64,000 nt of DNA from NCBI RefSeq assembly GCF_003815915.1, contig NZ_CP033929.1, forward strand, positions 2,914,001 through 2,978,000. The letters are read 5' to 3'. Below, piece after piece: positions 8,487 to 16,471 of this stretch (its first letter is position 1; each line of letters opens with the position of its first letter). Made by a program: the position numbers and the translations under genes. Under the pieces are notes generated by a model. It was not told where the DNA came from and did not search any database. It was given only the letters and a program-made list of their open reading frames with translations. The stretch comes from Chryseobacterium indoltheticum. GTDB taxonomy: Bacteria; Bacteroidota; Bacteroidia; Flavobacteriales; Weeksellaceae.

Positions 8487-10460
8487 TTATTTTTGTTTTG
8501 TTTTGATATGGATTTCTCCGGTGTCTTTGCCTGAAACTTTCGTTTTATTGATATTAATAGATTCGATGTTCTTTGGATCAAGACTTTGCATTTCTTCATT
8601 TGAGCTTGCACTCCCATCGATAAAATATTTTACATCACCAGCAGAATTAGCATTAATCATATCTTTTACGTTTGTTTTGAAAGTAGCACCATTAGAAAGA
8701 ATTTTACTTTTCGGTGGCATTGGAAGTTCTGTGTAGGTAGAAGTTCCATAATATTTTCCTTTTGGAGCATGTGCATCAACAGCAATTATCCAAGGATTGT
8801 TTAGAGCTTTTTCCCCCACAATTTCTGCCTGTTTTTTAGAAAGTTCTGCTTGTTTTTTAGAAAGTTCTGCTTTTTGTTTTGACAATTTTTCCAGCTGTTT
8901 TTGCTCTTTCTTAGTTAAACTTAGAGATTTTCTTAAAGGAGGTGTAATTCTTTGATTGGGAAAAGATGGAGCACCGTAAACTTGTTTATCACTCATGTAA
9001 ACTCTATCAATCTTGCCGTATTGATTCATAAGGCCGCCCGTAGCTTTTTTCAGTGACTTAATTTTTTCCTCAGTTAATCCTGATTTGACTTTAAACTCTT
9101 CCGAATTAAAAATTTGCTCCAAATTTAAATCACTTTGCTTTTGTAATAATTTATAACCTTCGTCATTACTTGCATCAACAGTTTTTCCTCCATTTTCACT
9201 TAATTTAAAAACATAACTGTTACCTTCTGGAGAAATAGTTTTAAACCCAAGATCTTTATAAATAGCTATTGTCCCTTCTCCATCATGAAAAATTTCGCTT
9301 TTGTCAACGAGCTTATCCATTTCTCCGGAAAGCTGTTTCAGCTCTTTAGCTTTTAGTTCAAATTCATAGCTTTTTTCACCTTTTTCTTTTGCTATTTTCT
9401 GAAGTTCGGCAGCTTTTTCTTTTGATTTTTCACTTAAAGTTTTAAGCTTGTCAGACTGAGTTTTCAGTTTTTCATTTGCTTTTGAAATTTTTTCCTGTTG
9501 CAATTTTACAATTTGCTCTGTTTCATTTTTTGGAGAGATAGTATCTCTTTTAATTTCAGAAACAGCTTTTTCAATTTCGTTATTTACTTCTTTTATTTCT
9601 TTATTTTTCGCATTAACCATATAGGCAAATGCAACAGTGAATAAAACCGGTAAGGCAAGTATTCTTCGCGCATACCCGAATTTCGTTTGTGGTTTTTGTA
9701 ACATTTTGAGGCGTTTTTTAAGGTTTGAACTTAGAAACGGACTGGTCGCAGGCAACGGTTTTCCGGAAAAGTGGCTTGCTAAAAGCATCTGCGCAAATGC
9801 TTTTGTGTCCGATTGTTTGACGGCTTTTTTATCAGCCAGATATTCGTGTATTAAATTGATTTCTTTTTTGATAATATGAAAAAACGGATTGAACCAAAAA
9901 ACAGAAGTGAGAACCTCTATAAAGATCTTGTCGATAGAGTGTTTTTGTTCAATATGAACCATTTCATGCTTTAAAATCTGCTTTCCTACTTCTGAATTGA
10001 TGACAATCGTGTTTTTCCAGAAAAGGTTCTTGAAATAAGAGAATGGAGCTTCAGAAAGATTGGTTTGGTAAAAATTCACACCTTCAAAACTTTCTTTTTT
10101 AAACTGCCTTTTGAGTTGTTGGATTCTGAAAATCCCGTACATGAATTTCCCTAAAAAATAGAGAGAAACCAATCCCAAAGCTGAAAAAATAATTCTAAAA
10201 TAAATGTCGTCATGGCTTATGGTTTTATTTGTATTTAAATTTTGTAGCTTATTAAGTAATACAAAAAGATTCTCATTTACCTCAATCGTAAAATCTTCCA
10301 CTTTAATAAGAGGCAGCAAAATCGAGATCAGCATTGCAGACAAAAGGTAAAATCTGTTGTAATGATGAAAGGTCTTGTCTTTTAAAGACAACCGATAATA
10401 CAAAAACATTACACCCGAACAGATTGTCACTTTTCCGAAATAAAAAATAAGAGCTTCCAT
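8487..10460 (-). CDS. BlaR1-like M56 family membrane metallopeptidase
   Basis: The 657-residue product has four N-terminal hydrophobic segments (within residues 1-125 and near 265-285) and the M56 zinc motif HEMVHIEQKH at about residue 165, with a distal HEYLADKKA. After the last membrane segment come long Lys/Glu-rich coiled coils (about 290-375 and 515-545, with the unit LSKKQAE repeated) and a C-terminal domain ending in a SPSSDP-like flexible tail. In the BlaR1/MecR1 family the protease activates on ligand sensing and removes the BlaI repressor. It starts one base downstream of the BlaI-type gene, the usual pairing. No beta-lactam-binding sensor domain is recognisable, so the signal is unknown. 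Confidence 0.85.
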   Translation of the reverse strand: MEALIFYFGKVTICSGVMFLYYRLSLKDKTFHHYNRFYLLSAMLISILLPLIKVEDFTIEVNENLFVLLNKLQNLNTNKTISHDDIYFRIIFSALGLVSLYFLGKFMYGIFRIQQLKRQFKKESFEGVNFYQTNLSEAPFSYFKNLFWKNTIVINSEVGKQILKHEMVHIEQKHSIDKIFIEVLTSVFWFNPFFHIIKKEINLIHEYLADKKAVKQSDTKAFAQMLLASHFSGKPLPATSPFLSSNLKKRLKMLQKPQTKFGYARRILALPVLFTVAFAYMVNAKNKEIKEVNNEIEKAVSEIKRDTISPKNETEQIVKLQQEKISKANEKLKTQSDKLKTLSEKSKEKAAELQKIAKEKGEKSYEFELKAKELKQLSGEMDKLVDKSEIFHDGEGTIAIYKDLGFKTISPEGNSYVFKLSENGGKTVDASNDEGYKLLQKQSDLNLEQIFNSEEFKVKSGLTEEKIKSLKKATGGLMNQYGKIDRVYMSDKQVYGAPSFPNQRITPPLRKSLSLTKKEQKQLEKLSKQKAELSKKQAELSKKQAEIVGEKALNNPWIIAVDAHAPKGKYYGTSTYTELPMPPKSKILSNGATFKTNVKDMINANSAGDVKYFIDGSASSNEEMQSLDPKNIESININKTKVSGKDTGEIHIKTKQK

Positions 10461-10461
10461 A

Positions 10462-10827
10462 TTAGTCTTTGTTTTTAAGTTCGCTTAATAACATTTCAAG
10501 ATCTTCAACGGTCATTTCGTTTTTTTCAACCAAAAAAGAAACGGCACTTTTATAAGAACCTTTGAAATAATTTTTCACCAGGCTCTTCATCGTTTTCCCC
10601 GAATACTGCTCTTTTGTTACCAAAGGAAAATATTCGTGCTGTCTTCCGTACACATTATAATCTACAAACTCTTTATCTTTAAGAACTTTCAGAATTGTAG
10701 AAACCGTATTGGTATGAGGTTTGGGTTCAGGATAAAGATCCAAAACATCTTTAAGAAAACCTTTTTCGAGTTTCCATAAAAACTGCATTACCTGTTCTTC
10801 TGCTTTTGTTAAAGTCTGGATGATCAT
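10462..10827 (-). CDS. BlaI/MecI/CopY family transcriptional repressor
   Basis: The 121-residue product carries the winged-helix domain of the family (LTKAEEQVMQFLWK at the start, then HTNTVSTILKVLKDKEFV and the wing GRQHEYFPLVTKEQY) and a C-terminal dimerisation helix region with a cleavage-prone linker. It is expected to repress its own operon with the M56 protease until the latter is activated. A TACA-n2-TGTA dyad lies about 63 bases upstream (see 10890-10899), the typical operator core for this family. Confidence 0.92.
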   Translation of the reverse strand: MIIQTLTKAEEQVMQFLWKLEKGFLKDVLDLYPEPKPHTNTVSTILKVLKDKEFVDYNVYGRQHEYFPLVTKEQYSGKTMKSLVKNYFKGSYKSAVSFLVEKNEMTVEDLEMLLSELKNKD

Positions 10828-10869
10828 AATTTTAATTTAGAGTAAGCGATAAAATTACTAAAAAAATCG

Positions 10870-10938
10870 TATCACTAATAAATTAGTTATACAAATGTAG
10901 AAATATTTTTAAACTGTACAACTATTTTTCTAGTGATA
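10870..10938. promoter_or_regulatory. Candidate BlaI-type operator region
   Basis: The bases 10890-10899 read TACAAATGTA, the half-site pair TACA/TGTA known for BlaI/MecI operators. It sits near the centre of a wider dyad, TATCACTA at 10870-10877 and TAGTGATA at 10931-10938. The position, upstream of the repressor gene on the minus strand, is right for autoregulation. The rest of 10828-11156 is AT-rich and shows no gene. Confidence 0.5.
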
Positions 10939-11156
10939 AAGATAAAAAATAAATAAGTAATTGGTAATCAGATGAATAAAAAACACCAAAATATGTTAAA
11001 TTTTTAATTAATGGAAAATATGGAGTTACTAATCATCAGAGAAAACGTGATTATTAGTTAAAATTCTTAAAACTTGTTAAATTTTATTAAATAAAATTAA
11101 AATGAATGCGCACAGAATGAGAAAATATATTTATTTTAGTGCTTTAAAAATTTCTA

Positions 11157-11729
11157 ATGAAAAGATATACTCTACTTTCTGTTTTAATGTTGTTGATTTT
11201 TAATGTAACATCAGCGCAGACATCTTCTGTTTTCGGGTCGGTTACTGAAGCAAAAACAAAAATTGAAAACACCGTTCCTTTAGTTTTGGGACATCTGAAA
11301 AAAATAAGTGAATCACAGAATGACAACACCATTCTTACCAATGGTACCGCTGCTCTTAAGAAGGAATATGATGCTGTTGCTTTAGAATTTGATCTTTACA
11401 GAGGAAATATGGCGAGCTGTATTGTAAATAAATCTTCTAAAAAATCAACAAAATGTATGAATTATCATACGCAGTATTTCAGAAATACTTTGGGAATCTA
11501 TGATAATTTCATCAATTATATTACAAAGAAAAACGGATATTTAGGAGTGGAAGACGAGGCTATAAAAAAAGATTTTAAACCTACAGAAATTGCGACGAAA
11601 ATCGATACCGACTTTACAGCAGCAGCAAAAACAGCAGGAAAATTAAAAGGTACCGCAAAAGCATCATACTTTGAGCAGGTAAAATCTGAAGATTTTAAGC
11701 TGGCTCCTTTCGATACTTTAATTAAATAA
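11157..11729 (+). CDS. Hypothetical secreted helical protein
   Basis: The 190-residue product has a signal peptide (MKRYTLLSVLMLLIFNVTSAQ) and a mainly helical mature part with two cysteines (about residues 89 and 100) that could form a disulfide. I do not recognise the family. It faces away from the BlaI-type operon and ends at a bidirectional terminator, so it is monocistronic. Confidence 0.75.
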   Translation: MKRYTLLSVLMLLIFNVTSAQTSSVFGSVTEAKTKIENTVPLVLGHLKKISESQNDNTILTNGTAALKKEYDAVALEFDLYRGNMASCIVNKSSKKSTKCMNYHTQYFRNTLGIYDNFINYITKKNGYLGVEDEAIKKDFKPTEIATKIDTDFTAAAKTAGKLKGTAKASYFEQVKSEDFKLAPFDTLIK

Positions 11730-11746
11730 ATCTTACTTAAACATAC

Positions 11747-11780
11747 AAAATCCCGTTTCGTTGAAACGGGATTTTTTTTT
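11747..11780. terminator. Bidirectional terminator
   Basis: AAAATCCCGTTTC and GAAACGGGATTTT form a strong stem with T/A runs on both sides. It sits between the convergent genes 11157-11729 (+) and 11779-12015 (-) and can serve both. Confidence 0.85.
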
Positions 11781-12015
11781 ACAGTTTTTTATATTCGTCA
11801 CTTACTACTCTTCCGTCAAAAGGCTCACTCCACACAACGAAAACTTTCTCGTCTGCAGATCTTTTTATTTCTGCCTGAATCACTTCATATTCACCATTTT
11901 CATCTTGTCTTTCAACAATAAGGTCTACACCCTTTCCCACTCCCTGATCAATTGCTACTTTGTATCTTGTATCATCTTTTACAAAATCTTGTTTGCTAAA
12001 ATTTATACTTCCCAT
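11779..12015 (-). CDS. Small conserved hypothetical protein
   Basis: The 78-residue soluble product (MGSINFSKQDFVKDDTRYKV..., ending SDEYKKL) has an acidic, beta-strand-like pattern and no signal peptide. I prefer this minus-strand frame over the overlapping plus-strand frame because its composition is protein-like, whereas the other reads as Phe/Ile/Tyr-rich noise. No function can be assigned. Confidence 0.65.
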   Translation of the reverse strand: MGSINFSKQDFVKDDTRYKVAIDQGVGKGVDLIVERQDENGEYEVIQAEIKRSADEKVFVVWSEPFDGRVVSDEYKKL

Positions 12016-12112
12016 AATTATTTATTTTATTGTTACGATAAGCAATTAATAAACCATTATTTATTTAAACTAAGGATTTTTTGAGGCTGATAATTCATCA
12101 ATTAAAGCACAA

Positions 12113-12142
12113 AAAAAGGAGAACCATTTCTGATTCTCCTGT
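12113..12142 (-). terminator. Terminator of the tRNA-fMet transcript
   Basis: On the minus strand AGGAGAATCAG and a matching GGTTCTCCT stem is followed by a run of T, directly after the CCA end of the tRNA gene at 12143. Confidence 0.75.
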
Positions 12143-12218
<76 letters not shown>

Positions 12219-12250
12219 GTATATTTTTAAACGTCTACCGAAGACGTTAT

Positions 12251-12335
<85 letters not shown>

Positions 12336-12340
12336 TGTGG

Positions 12341-12348
12341 CAAAGATA
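12341..12348 (-). promoter_or_regulatory. Candidate -7 element of the left tRNA copy
   Basis: On the minus strand this reads TATCTTTG (TAnnTTTG). It is 12 bases from the first tRNA base, the same spacing as TATATTTG at the right copy. No -33 TTG is seen. Confidence 0.45.
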
Positions 12349-12371
12349 GAGCTTTTTTTCTTAACTAAAAA

Positions 12372-12411
12372 TATTCGGTATATATTCGTTTTGTATTCGT
12401 TTTAGTATTCT
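12372..12411. repeat. TATTCG direct repeats with helical spacing (possible integrase arm sites)
   Basis: TATTCG occurs at 12372, 12383 and 12394 and a TATTCT variant at 12406, i.e. at 11-12 bp steps, immediately inside the left att site. The same hexamer recurs twice at 12-bp spacing at 59166-59183 near the right end. The arrangement would suit arm-type sites, but this is inference. The surrounding stretch 12336-12425 has no gene. Confidence 0.4.
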
Positions 12412-12425
12412 ATTAATCAGCTAAT

Positions 12426-12818
12426 TTAATTTTGATTTAAGATATGTTTTCCTTCAAAATCATAGATATATGTAAAATAACTGTACCTATTTTTAACTGC
12501 GTCTTTGTATTCCGCACTGATTGAAAAGCCCTTATCATGATTTTCAACTAAAATTCTTTCAATAACAGACTCTCCATTTTCTGAGTATAAAAATTTAGCG
12601 TAGAAATCATAAATTATCCTATTCATTGCATGAAAACTTATATCCTTATATCTTATGTTTTTATCTGTATTAATGGTTATAAAAATTTCAAAATCGTAGG
12701 AGATATCACAAAGTTTATAGCTGGTTGTAAAAATTCCAGGTGATTTACTTTGATCTTTTTTATTCTGTGCTATAAAGATATTTGGCACACAAATTAAAAA
12801 TATCAAAATACCTTTCAT
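12426..12818 (-). CDS. Hypothetical secreted protein (prophage cargo)
   Basis: The 130-residue product starts with a signal peptide (MKGILIFLICVPNIFIAQ) and is otherwise a small beta-rich domain of unknown family. Its start overlaps the stop of the upstream gene by four bases (ATGA), showing tight translational coupling. With that gene it lies downstream of the repressor on the same strand, so it should be expressed in the lysogen; it is a candidate lysogenic-conversion gene. Confidence 0.7.
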   Translation of the reverse strand: MKGILIFLICVPNIFIAQNKKDQSKSPGIFTTSYKLCDISYDFEIFITINTDKNIRYKDISFHAMNRIIYDFYAKFLYSENGESVIERILVENHDKGFSISAEYKDAVKNRYSYFTYIYDFEGKHILNQN

Positions 12819-13261
12819 ATTTCAATTCTTTGCAAATCATCGTTGTAAAGTATAACCTGGTTTCCGACAACCTCGCCACCATAAGAATTGTTAGCAACAT
12901 ACTCCCATATTATAGCCCAAGCATTCAAACTTTCGTCATACGACACCGCAACTTTCTTTGGATTAAATGAATATTTATTTTTCAAATTTCTAAGTAAAGC
13001 ATCACGAGATAAAGTAATCATTCTATCAATTTTCTCATAGCCCAGCTTATCAAATTCCGATTTAGAAGACATGTATTCAAAATAGATATTAATATTTTGT
13101 TCCTTACCATCCTTAACAGCCACTTTCACATCACCATGAAGTCCTGAGACTACATCATTAGTTTTTTGACTGACTTCAAACTTTGCCGGATTAACTATTT
13201 TGTTTTGCGCTTGAAATACAGAGAAAATTAAAATCGGCAATAAAATTATTAGTTTTTTCAT
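12815..13261 (-). CDS. Hypothetical secreted protein (prophage cargo)
   Basis: The 148-residue product has a signal peptide (MKKLIILLPILIFSVFQAQ) and an alpha/beta mature part (DVKVAVKDGKEQNINIYFEY, ...AWAIIWEYVANNSYGG). The family is not recognised. It begins 15 bases after the repressor gene on the same strand and overlaps the next secreted-protein gene. Export from the lysogen suggests a role at the envelope. Confidence 0.72.
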   Translation of the reverse strand: MKKLIILLPILIFSVFQAQNKIVNPAKFEVSQKTNDVVSGLHGDVKVAVKDGKEQNINIYFEYMSSKSEFDKLGYEKIDRMITLSRDALLRNLKNKYSFNPKKVAVSYDESLNAWAIIWEYVANNSYGGEVVGNQVILYNDDLQRIEI

Positions 13262-13275
13262 ATTATAAGATTAGG

Positions 13276-14031
13276 TTAATAGTAAACTCCTTTCTGTCTT
13301 CTAACTTCAACAACATTTGTGACAATTGCACATTCTTTCAAATTTATCCAAAAATCTGGATAATGTTCTTTATCCGGATTTCTTGATTCTAACAGCAGAT
13401 CGCCAGTTTCAACATTATGTTCTTTGATTTTTTTTGTAATAAAACCTTTATCGTAATGAAAGAATGTAAAATCCCATTTATTGATGTGAAACTTATTTTT
13501 CCAGTATATTCTTGGAACCTCCCTTAATAATAATTTATCACCATCTGCAATCGAATCTATAGATCCATCATTCATAGAATCACCGGTACTATCAATTTCA
13601 AAGTATCTGCCTTTGGCATCATGATCTAAATAAATTACTCTTTTTTCCAAATCATCTAATAATTCATCTGCATAATAATTTGATTGCAAATTCAAACCTG
13701 CTTTTGCTGTAATAATGATCACTTCTTTAGGAAATCGTTTTGTTTCTGAAAATTTACCATCAACATGTTTATAGATATCAATATCATTTTCTGTCATCAT
13801 CTTATCTACATCAAAGTCTTTCATTGACTTTGAGTCTAAAGAATTCCAATTCTTATCCAGATTAAGAATATCTAATATTATATCTAATTTTATATTATCT
13901 GGTTTTGTTTTACCTGTTATCCAATTATTTAAGGTTGTTGGATGAATTTTAGCTTTCACAGCTATTGAATTCTTTGTAAAGCCCTTACTTTCAATAGCAT
14001 TCAAAAGCCTTTCACCAAAGGATTTTTCCAT
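13276..14031 (-). CDS. Phage repressor with XRE helix-turn-helix and S24 peptidase-like domain
   Basis: The 251-residue product has an N-terminal XRE-type HTH (residues about 8-60, FTKNSIAVKAKIHPTTLNNW) and a C-terminal LexA/CI-type S24 domain (about 130-245) with the candidate nucleophile S152 in STGDSMND, the segment IADGDKLLLRE, and a Lys (K200/K201) in FITKKIKEH that fits the general base. It should hold lysogeny and be inactivated by RecA-stimulated self-cleavage; the self-cleavage is inferred from the family. It is divergent from the early genes, across operator palindromes at 14059-14125. Confidence 0.88.
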   Translation of the reverse strand: MEKSFGERLLNAIESKGFTKNSIAVKAKIHPTTLNNWITGKTKPDNIKLDIILDILNLDKNWNSLDSKSMKDFDVDKMMTENDIDIYKHVDGKFSETKRFPKEVIIITAKAGLNLQSNYYADELLDDLEKRVIYLDHDAKGRYFEIDSTGDSMNDGSIDSIADGDKLLLREVPRIYWKNKFHINKWDFTFFHYDKGFITKKIKEHNVETGDLLLESRNPDKEHYPDFWINLKECAIVTNVVEVRRQKGVYY

Positions 14032-14058
14032 TTTTAATAGTTTTAATCTATAATTTAA

Positions 14059-14074
14059 TATCTAATAATAGATA
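14059..14074. promoter_or_regulatory. Operator palindrome, repressor side
   Basis: TATCTAATAATAGATA is a near-perfect dyad with the same arms (TATCTA/TAGATA) as the second operator at 14110. It lies 28 bases from the repressor start codon. Further TATCTAAA half-sites follow at 14080-14096. Confidence 0.65.
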
Positions 14075-14101
14075 AATAATATCTAAAATATCTAAACAAC
14101 A

Positions 14102-14133
14102 TTGCTTTGTATCTAATATTAGATATATATTTG
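14102..14133 (+). promoter_or_regulatory. Early promoter with embedded operator
   Basis: A TTG at 14102-14104 and TATATTTG at 14126-14133 are 21 bp apart, matching the Bacteroidota promoter pattern. The perfect 16-bp palindrome TATCTAATATTAGATA (14110-14125) fills the spacer and abuts the -7 element, so bound repressor would block the promoter. It points toward the early genes. Confidence 0.7.
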
Positions 14134-14227
14134 CATATCTATTAACAACAACAACAACGACAAAGGTAATTAAATATTGAAAAACCTGATTTACGGGTAA
14201 CCGTAAAAGTTGAAAAAATTAAATGTT

Positions 14228-14509
14228 ATGAATGCACTTGACCACTTTTTAGCAAATGTAACTGACGAATTCGGTAACAACATAGATTTTTCAAATATTG
14301 AAAATGAAGGCTTTAACGGTATCATTTGTATCGGTGATAATTCAGCTGAAATCAGCATTGATAAAGATTCATTTACCGAAATAGAAAACGATTTATCAGA
14401 TGACGAACAAATAATGCTAAACGCATTTATAGAATACACTCAATCTGAAATGAAAAATCAGAAGTTTTTCATTCAGAATATAAAAACAACACAATGGACG
14501 CTTTTTTAA
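14228..14509 (+). CDS. Hypothetical early phage protein
   Basis: The product (93 residues from ATG 14228; an upstream in-frame TTG at 14210 is less likely) is strongly acidic. It is the first gene after the early promoter. Such small acidic first early proteins are often regulators or inhibitors, but nothing in the sequence decides this. Confidence 0.65.
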   Translation: MNALDHFLANVTDEFGNNIDFSNIENEGFNGIICIGDNSAEISIDKDSFTEIENDLSDDEQIMLNAFIEYTQSEMKNQKFFIQNIKTTQWTLF

Positions 14510-14670
14510 GAAATATTCTTGAACAGATGCCCTTATCAGAATTAGAAAGTCTGGTAGAGCAAAAGCGAAAGATGTTAGCGCCAAAAAAGCAAACACAAGA
14601 TGACGAAATCAAAGCATACTTACTTAAAAACGTACTTAAATACAAAAATAAATTAATCACTAAAAATTAA
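14494..14670 (+). CDS. Small hypothetical early protein, 58 residues
   Basis: An ATG at 14494 opens a 58-residue frame (MDAFLRNILEQMPLSELE..., ending NKLITKN) that overlaps the previous gene by 16 bases and ends four bases before the next ATG. Composition is helical and amphipathic; the tight packing supports its reality. Confidence 0.6.
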   Translation: MDAFLRNILEQMPLSELESLVEQKRKMLAPKKQTQDDEIKAYLLKNVLKYKNKLITKN

Positions 14671-14674
14671 GAAA

Positions 14675-15097
14675 ATGGCAAAGCAAAATTCAACTCAGAA
14701 AACAGAAACACAATCACCAGTTCAACAAATGGCAGGTACCGAAGTTTCATTCTTTATACCAAATACTGAAGAATTAGGGACTTTAGATACACTTGAAGAC
14801 AAATTCAGTCTTACAATGAAGTATAAAACCGCTGAAGATTGGGCAATGTTGAAAGATCAAGAAATCAGATGTTTTTACATGGGTACTAAAGAAATACCCA
14901 ACGACAAAGAAGAGCTTGTTACTTGTGGTGTTTTCGTGACTAAAACAGAATGCTTCATTGCAGGTGGCAAAACCTTAGTCGATGCAGTTCGCCAACTACC
15001 AACAAAATCACCTATTTCTATTATTTACAGAGGTAAAAAGACTAACAAGTCAGTAGAAGGTTCAACAATGATTTTTGACGTAAAAACTTTAGGCTAA
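14675..15097 (+). CDS. Hypothetical protein linked to the recombination exonuclease
   Basis: The 140-residue product has a short polar N-terminus and a beta-rich body (CFYMGTKEIPNDKEELVTCG, SPISIIYRGKKTNKSVEG). It ends one base before the exonuclease gene, so a partner role in recombination such as DNA binding is possible, but no single-strand binding or annealing motif is visible. Confidence 0.7.
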   Translation: MAKQNSTQKTETQSPVQQMAGTEVSFFIPNTEELGTLDTLEDKFSLTMKYKTAEDWAMLKDQEIRCFYMGTKEIPNDKEELVTCGVFVTKTECFIAGGKTLVDAVRQLPTKSPISIIYRGKKTNKSVEGSTMIFDVKTLG

Positions 15098-15098
15098 C

Positions 15099-15842
15099 AT
15101 GTTATTCACTTATTCACCAACATTAGAAGAAACAGACGTTATTCAAGCCCTCGATTTTGAGGGTTTGGAAACTCTGGACGAAGTAAAGACCGAAGCGCAA
15201 ATAAAGCGTGAAAAATGGGACAAATCTAGATTGACGTATTTCTCAGGTTCTGAAATGGATCGCCTTTGCGGTTATGAGACTAAAGATGAATTGCCCGATG
15301 GTGCATACTCATATATCTCTGAAAAGGTCTACGAAACTATTTTCGGTGAAAAATACAAAGGCGACATTTTCGAAAGTGAAGATGTTCTAAGAGGTAAAAA
15401 ATATGAATTACCAGCAGTTAGAGCAGTTGAAAAAGAAACTAACATTTCATTCTCATTTACTGGCGAAAATCAGAAGTTTTTCAAAAGAGGCGGTTTCGGT
15501 GCAACACCTGACGGTTTGAGCAAAATGTATTCACTTGAAATTAAGTGCCCAAATTTCGCAAACCACAATAAGTATAAAAGAATGAAAAAAGGTGAAGACC
15601 TTAAAAAATTCGAGAAAAAATACTGGTATCAAGTTCAATCTGAAATGTTCGTAACAAAACGAGATAAAGCAATTTTCGCAAGCTTCTATGTGAACGAAAA
15701 AACAGGTTACACAGACCTATTTTGGATTATCGTGAATAAGTGTGACAAAACTCAAGATTTAATTCAAAACCGTGTTAACATGGCAAATGTTGAGAAAAGA
15801 AGACAAGTTAAGACCTACAAAAAACCGATAATAATTGATTAA
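15099..15842 (+). CDS. YqaJ/lambda-exonuclease-like recombination nuclease
   Basis: The 247-residue product shows the PD-(D/E)xK core of the YqaJ viral recombinase family: an upstream Glu in the helix RGKKYELPAVRAVEKET, GFGATPDGL, then SLEIKCPNF, and the helix YWYQVQSEMFVT with the paired Gln. These enzymes degrade one strand from double-strand ends to prime annealing-type recombination. No Redβ/RecT-like gene is recognisable beside it; the 140-residue neighbour is the only candidate partner. Confidence 0.82.
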   Translation: MLFTYSPTLEETDVIQALDFEGLETLDEVKTEAQIKREKWDKSRLTYFSGSEMDRLCGYETKDELPDGAYSYISEKVYETIFGEKYKGDIFESEDVLRGKKYELPAVRAVEKETNISFSFTGENQKFFKRGGFGATPDGLSKMYSLEIKCPNFANHNKYKRMKKGEDLKKFEKKYWYQVQSEMFVTKRDKAIFASFYVNEKTGYTDLFWIIVNKCDKTQDLIQNRVNMANVEKRRQVKTYKKPIIID

Positions 15843-15843
15843 A

Positions 15844-16083
15844 ATGAGTCACGATAAACCAATAAACCCACAGATTCAAAGCCTTACAAATGATGTCTGG
15901 TTCAATCCTGATAATCAAGGTTTAAACATCAGAGAATACTACGCAGGTTTAGCATTGCAAGGATTAAAGTCTAATCCAAATTTAAGCAACAACACACCAG
16001 CTTTTATTGCTGAACAATGTGTAAAACTTGCCGATGCTTTAATAATTGAACTTCAAAAACCTTTTAAGCCAAATGCTGACTAA
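15844..16083 (+). CDS. Small hypothetical phage protein
   Basis: The product (79 residues from the ATG at 15844, which directly follows the exonuclease stop) begins MSHDKPINPQIQSLTND and contains a Trp- and Asn-rich N-terminal part (DVWFNPDNQGLNIREYYAGLAL). Similar short proteins that start with an 'x-Y-A-G-L-A-L-Q-G-L' segment are common in Bacteroidota phages; no function is known to me. Confidence 0.65.
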   Translation: MSHDKPINPQIQSLTNDVWFNPDNQGLNIREYYAGLALQGLKSNPNLSNNTPAFIAEQCVKLADALIIELQKPFKPNAD

Positions 16084-16471
16084 TGTAGCTTCAAAATCAG
16101 AGATTAAAGCAGAATTAGAGAAATATCAGTTTCACACAGAAATTCATCTTTCTGAAAATCCAGAAGAGGTAGTACTATGGGCTCAAGAAGCCCTTGTATA
16201 CCTCGGCAGAACCGCTAAGTTGATCGCAGACGCTCAATATCACAAAGATCGAAAAATGAGAAGCGAGCTAACTGAACAAATTAAGACCATCGTTGCATTT
16301 GCACCATCTACAGCAAACAAATTTGTCGATAGTCTTATGGAAGAAGAAAACTATTTATTGAAATGGGCTGAGCGTCAAAATGCTGCATTTGCCCGCCAAA
16401 TCGATTTCGCTCGAACAATCATCAGCAAAGCAAAAGAAGAACTTAAATATACTCATACAAATACTAACTAA
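16073..16471 (+). CDS. Hypothetical helical phage protein
   Basis: The 132-residue product (from ATG 16073, overlapping the previous gene by 11 bases) is almost entirely predicted helix with many charged residues. It overlaps the next start by one base (ATG A). It belongs to the early operon; function unknown. Confidence 0.65.
   Translation: MLTNVASKSEIKAELEKYQFHTEIHLSENPEEVVLWAQEALVYLGRTAKLIADAQYHKDRKMRSELTEQIKTIVAFAPSTANKFVDSLMEEENYLLKWAERQNAAFARQIDFARTIISKAKEELKYTHTNTN

Noticed and set aside
11761..12084. 107-residue plus-strand frame
   Set aside because: Its product is Phe/Tyr/Ile/Cys-rich noise and it is antisense to a better small gene at 11779-12015.
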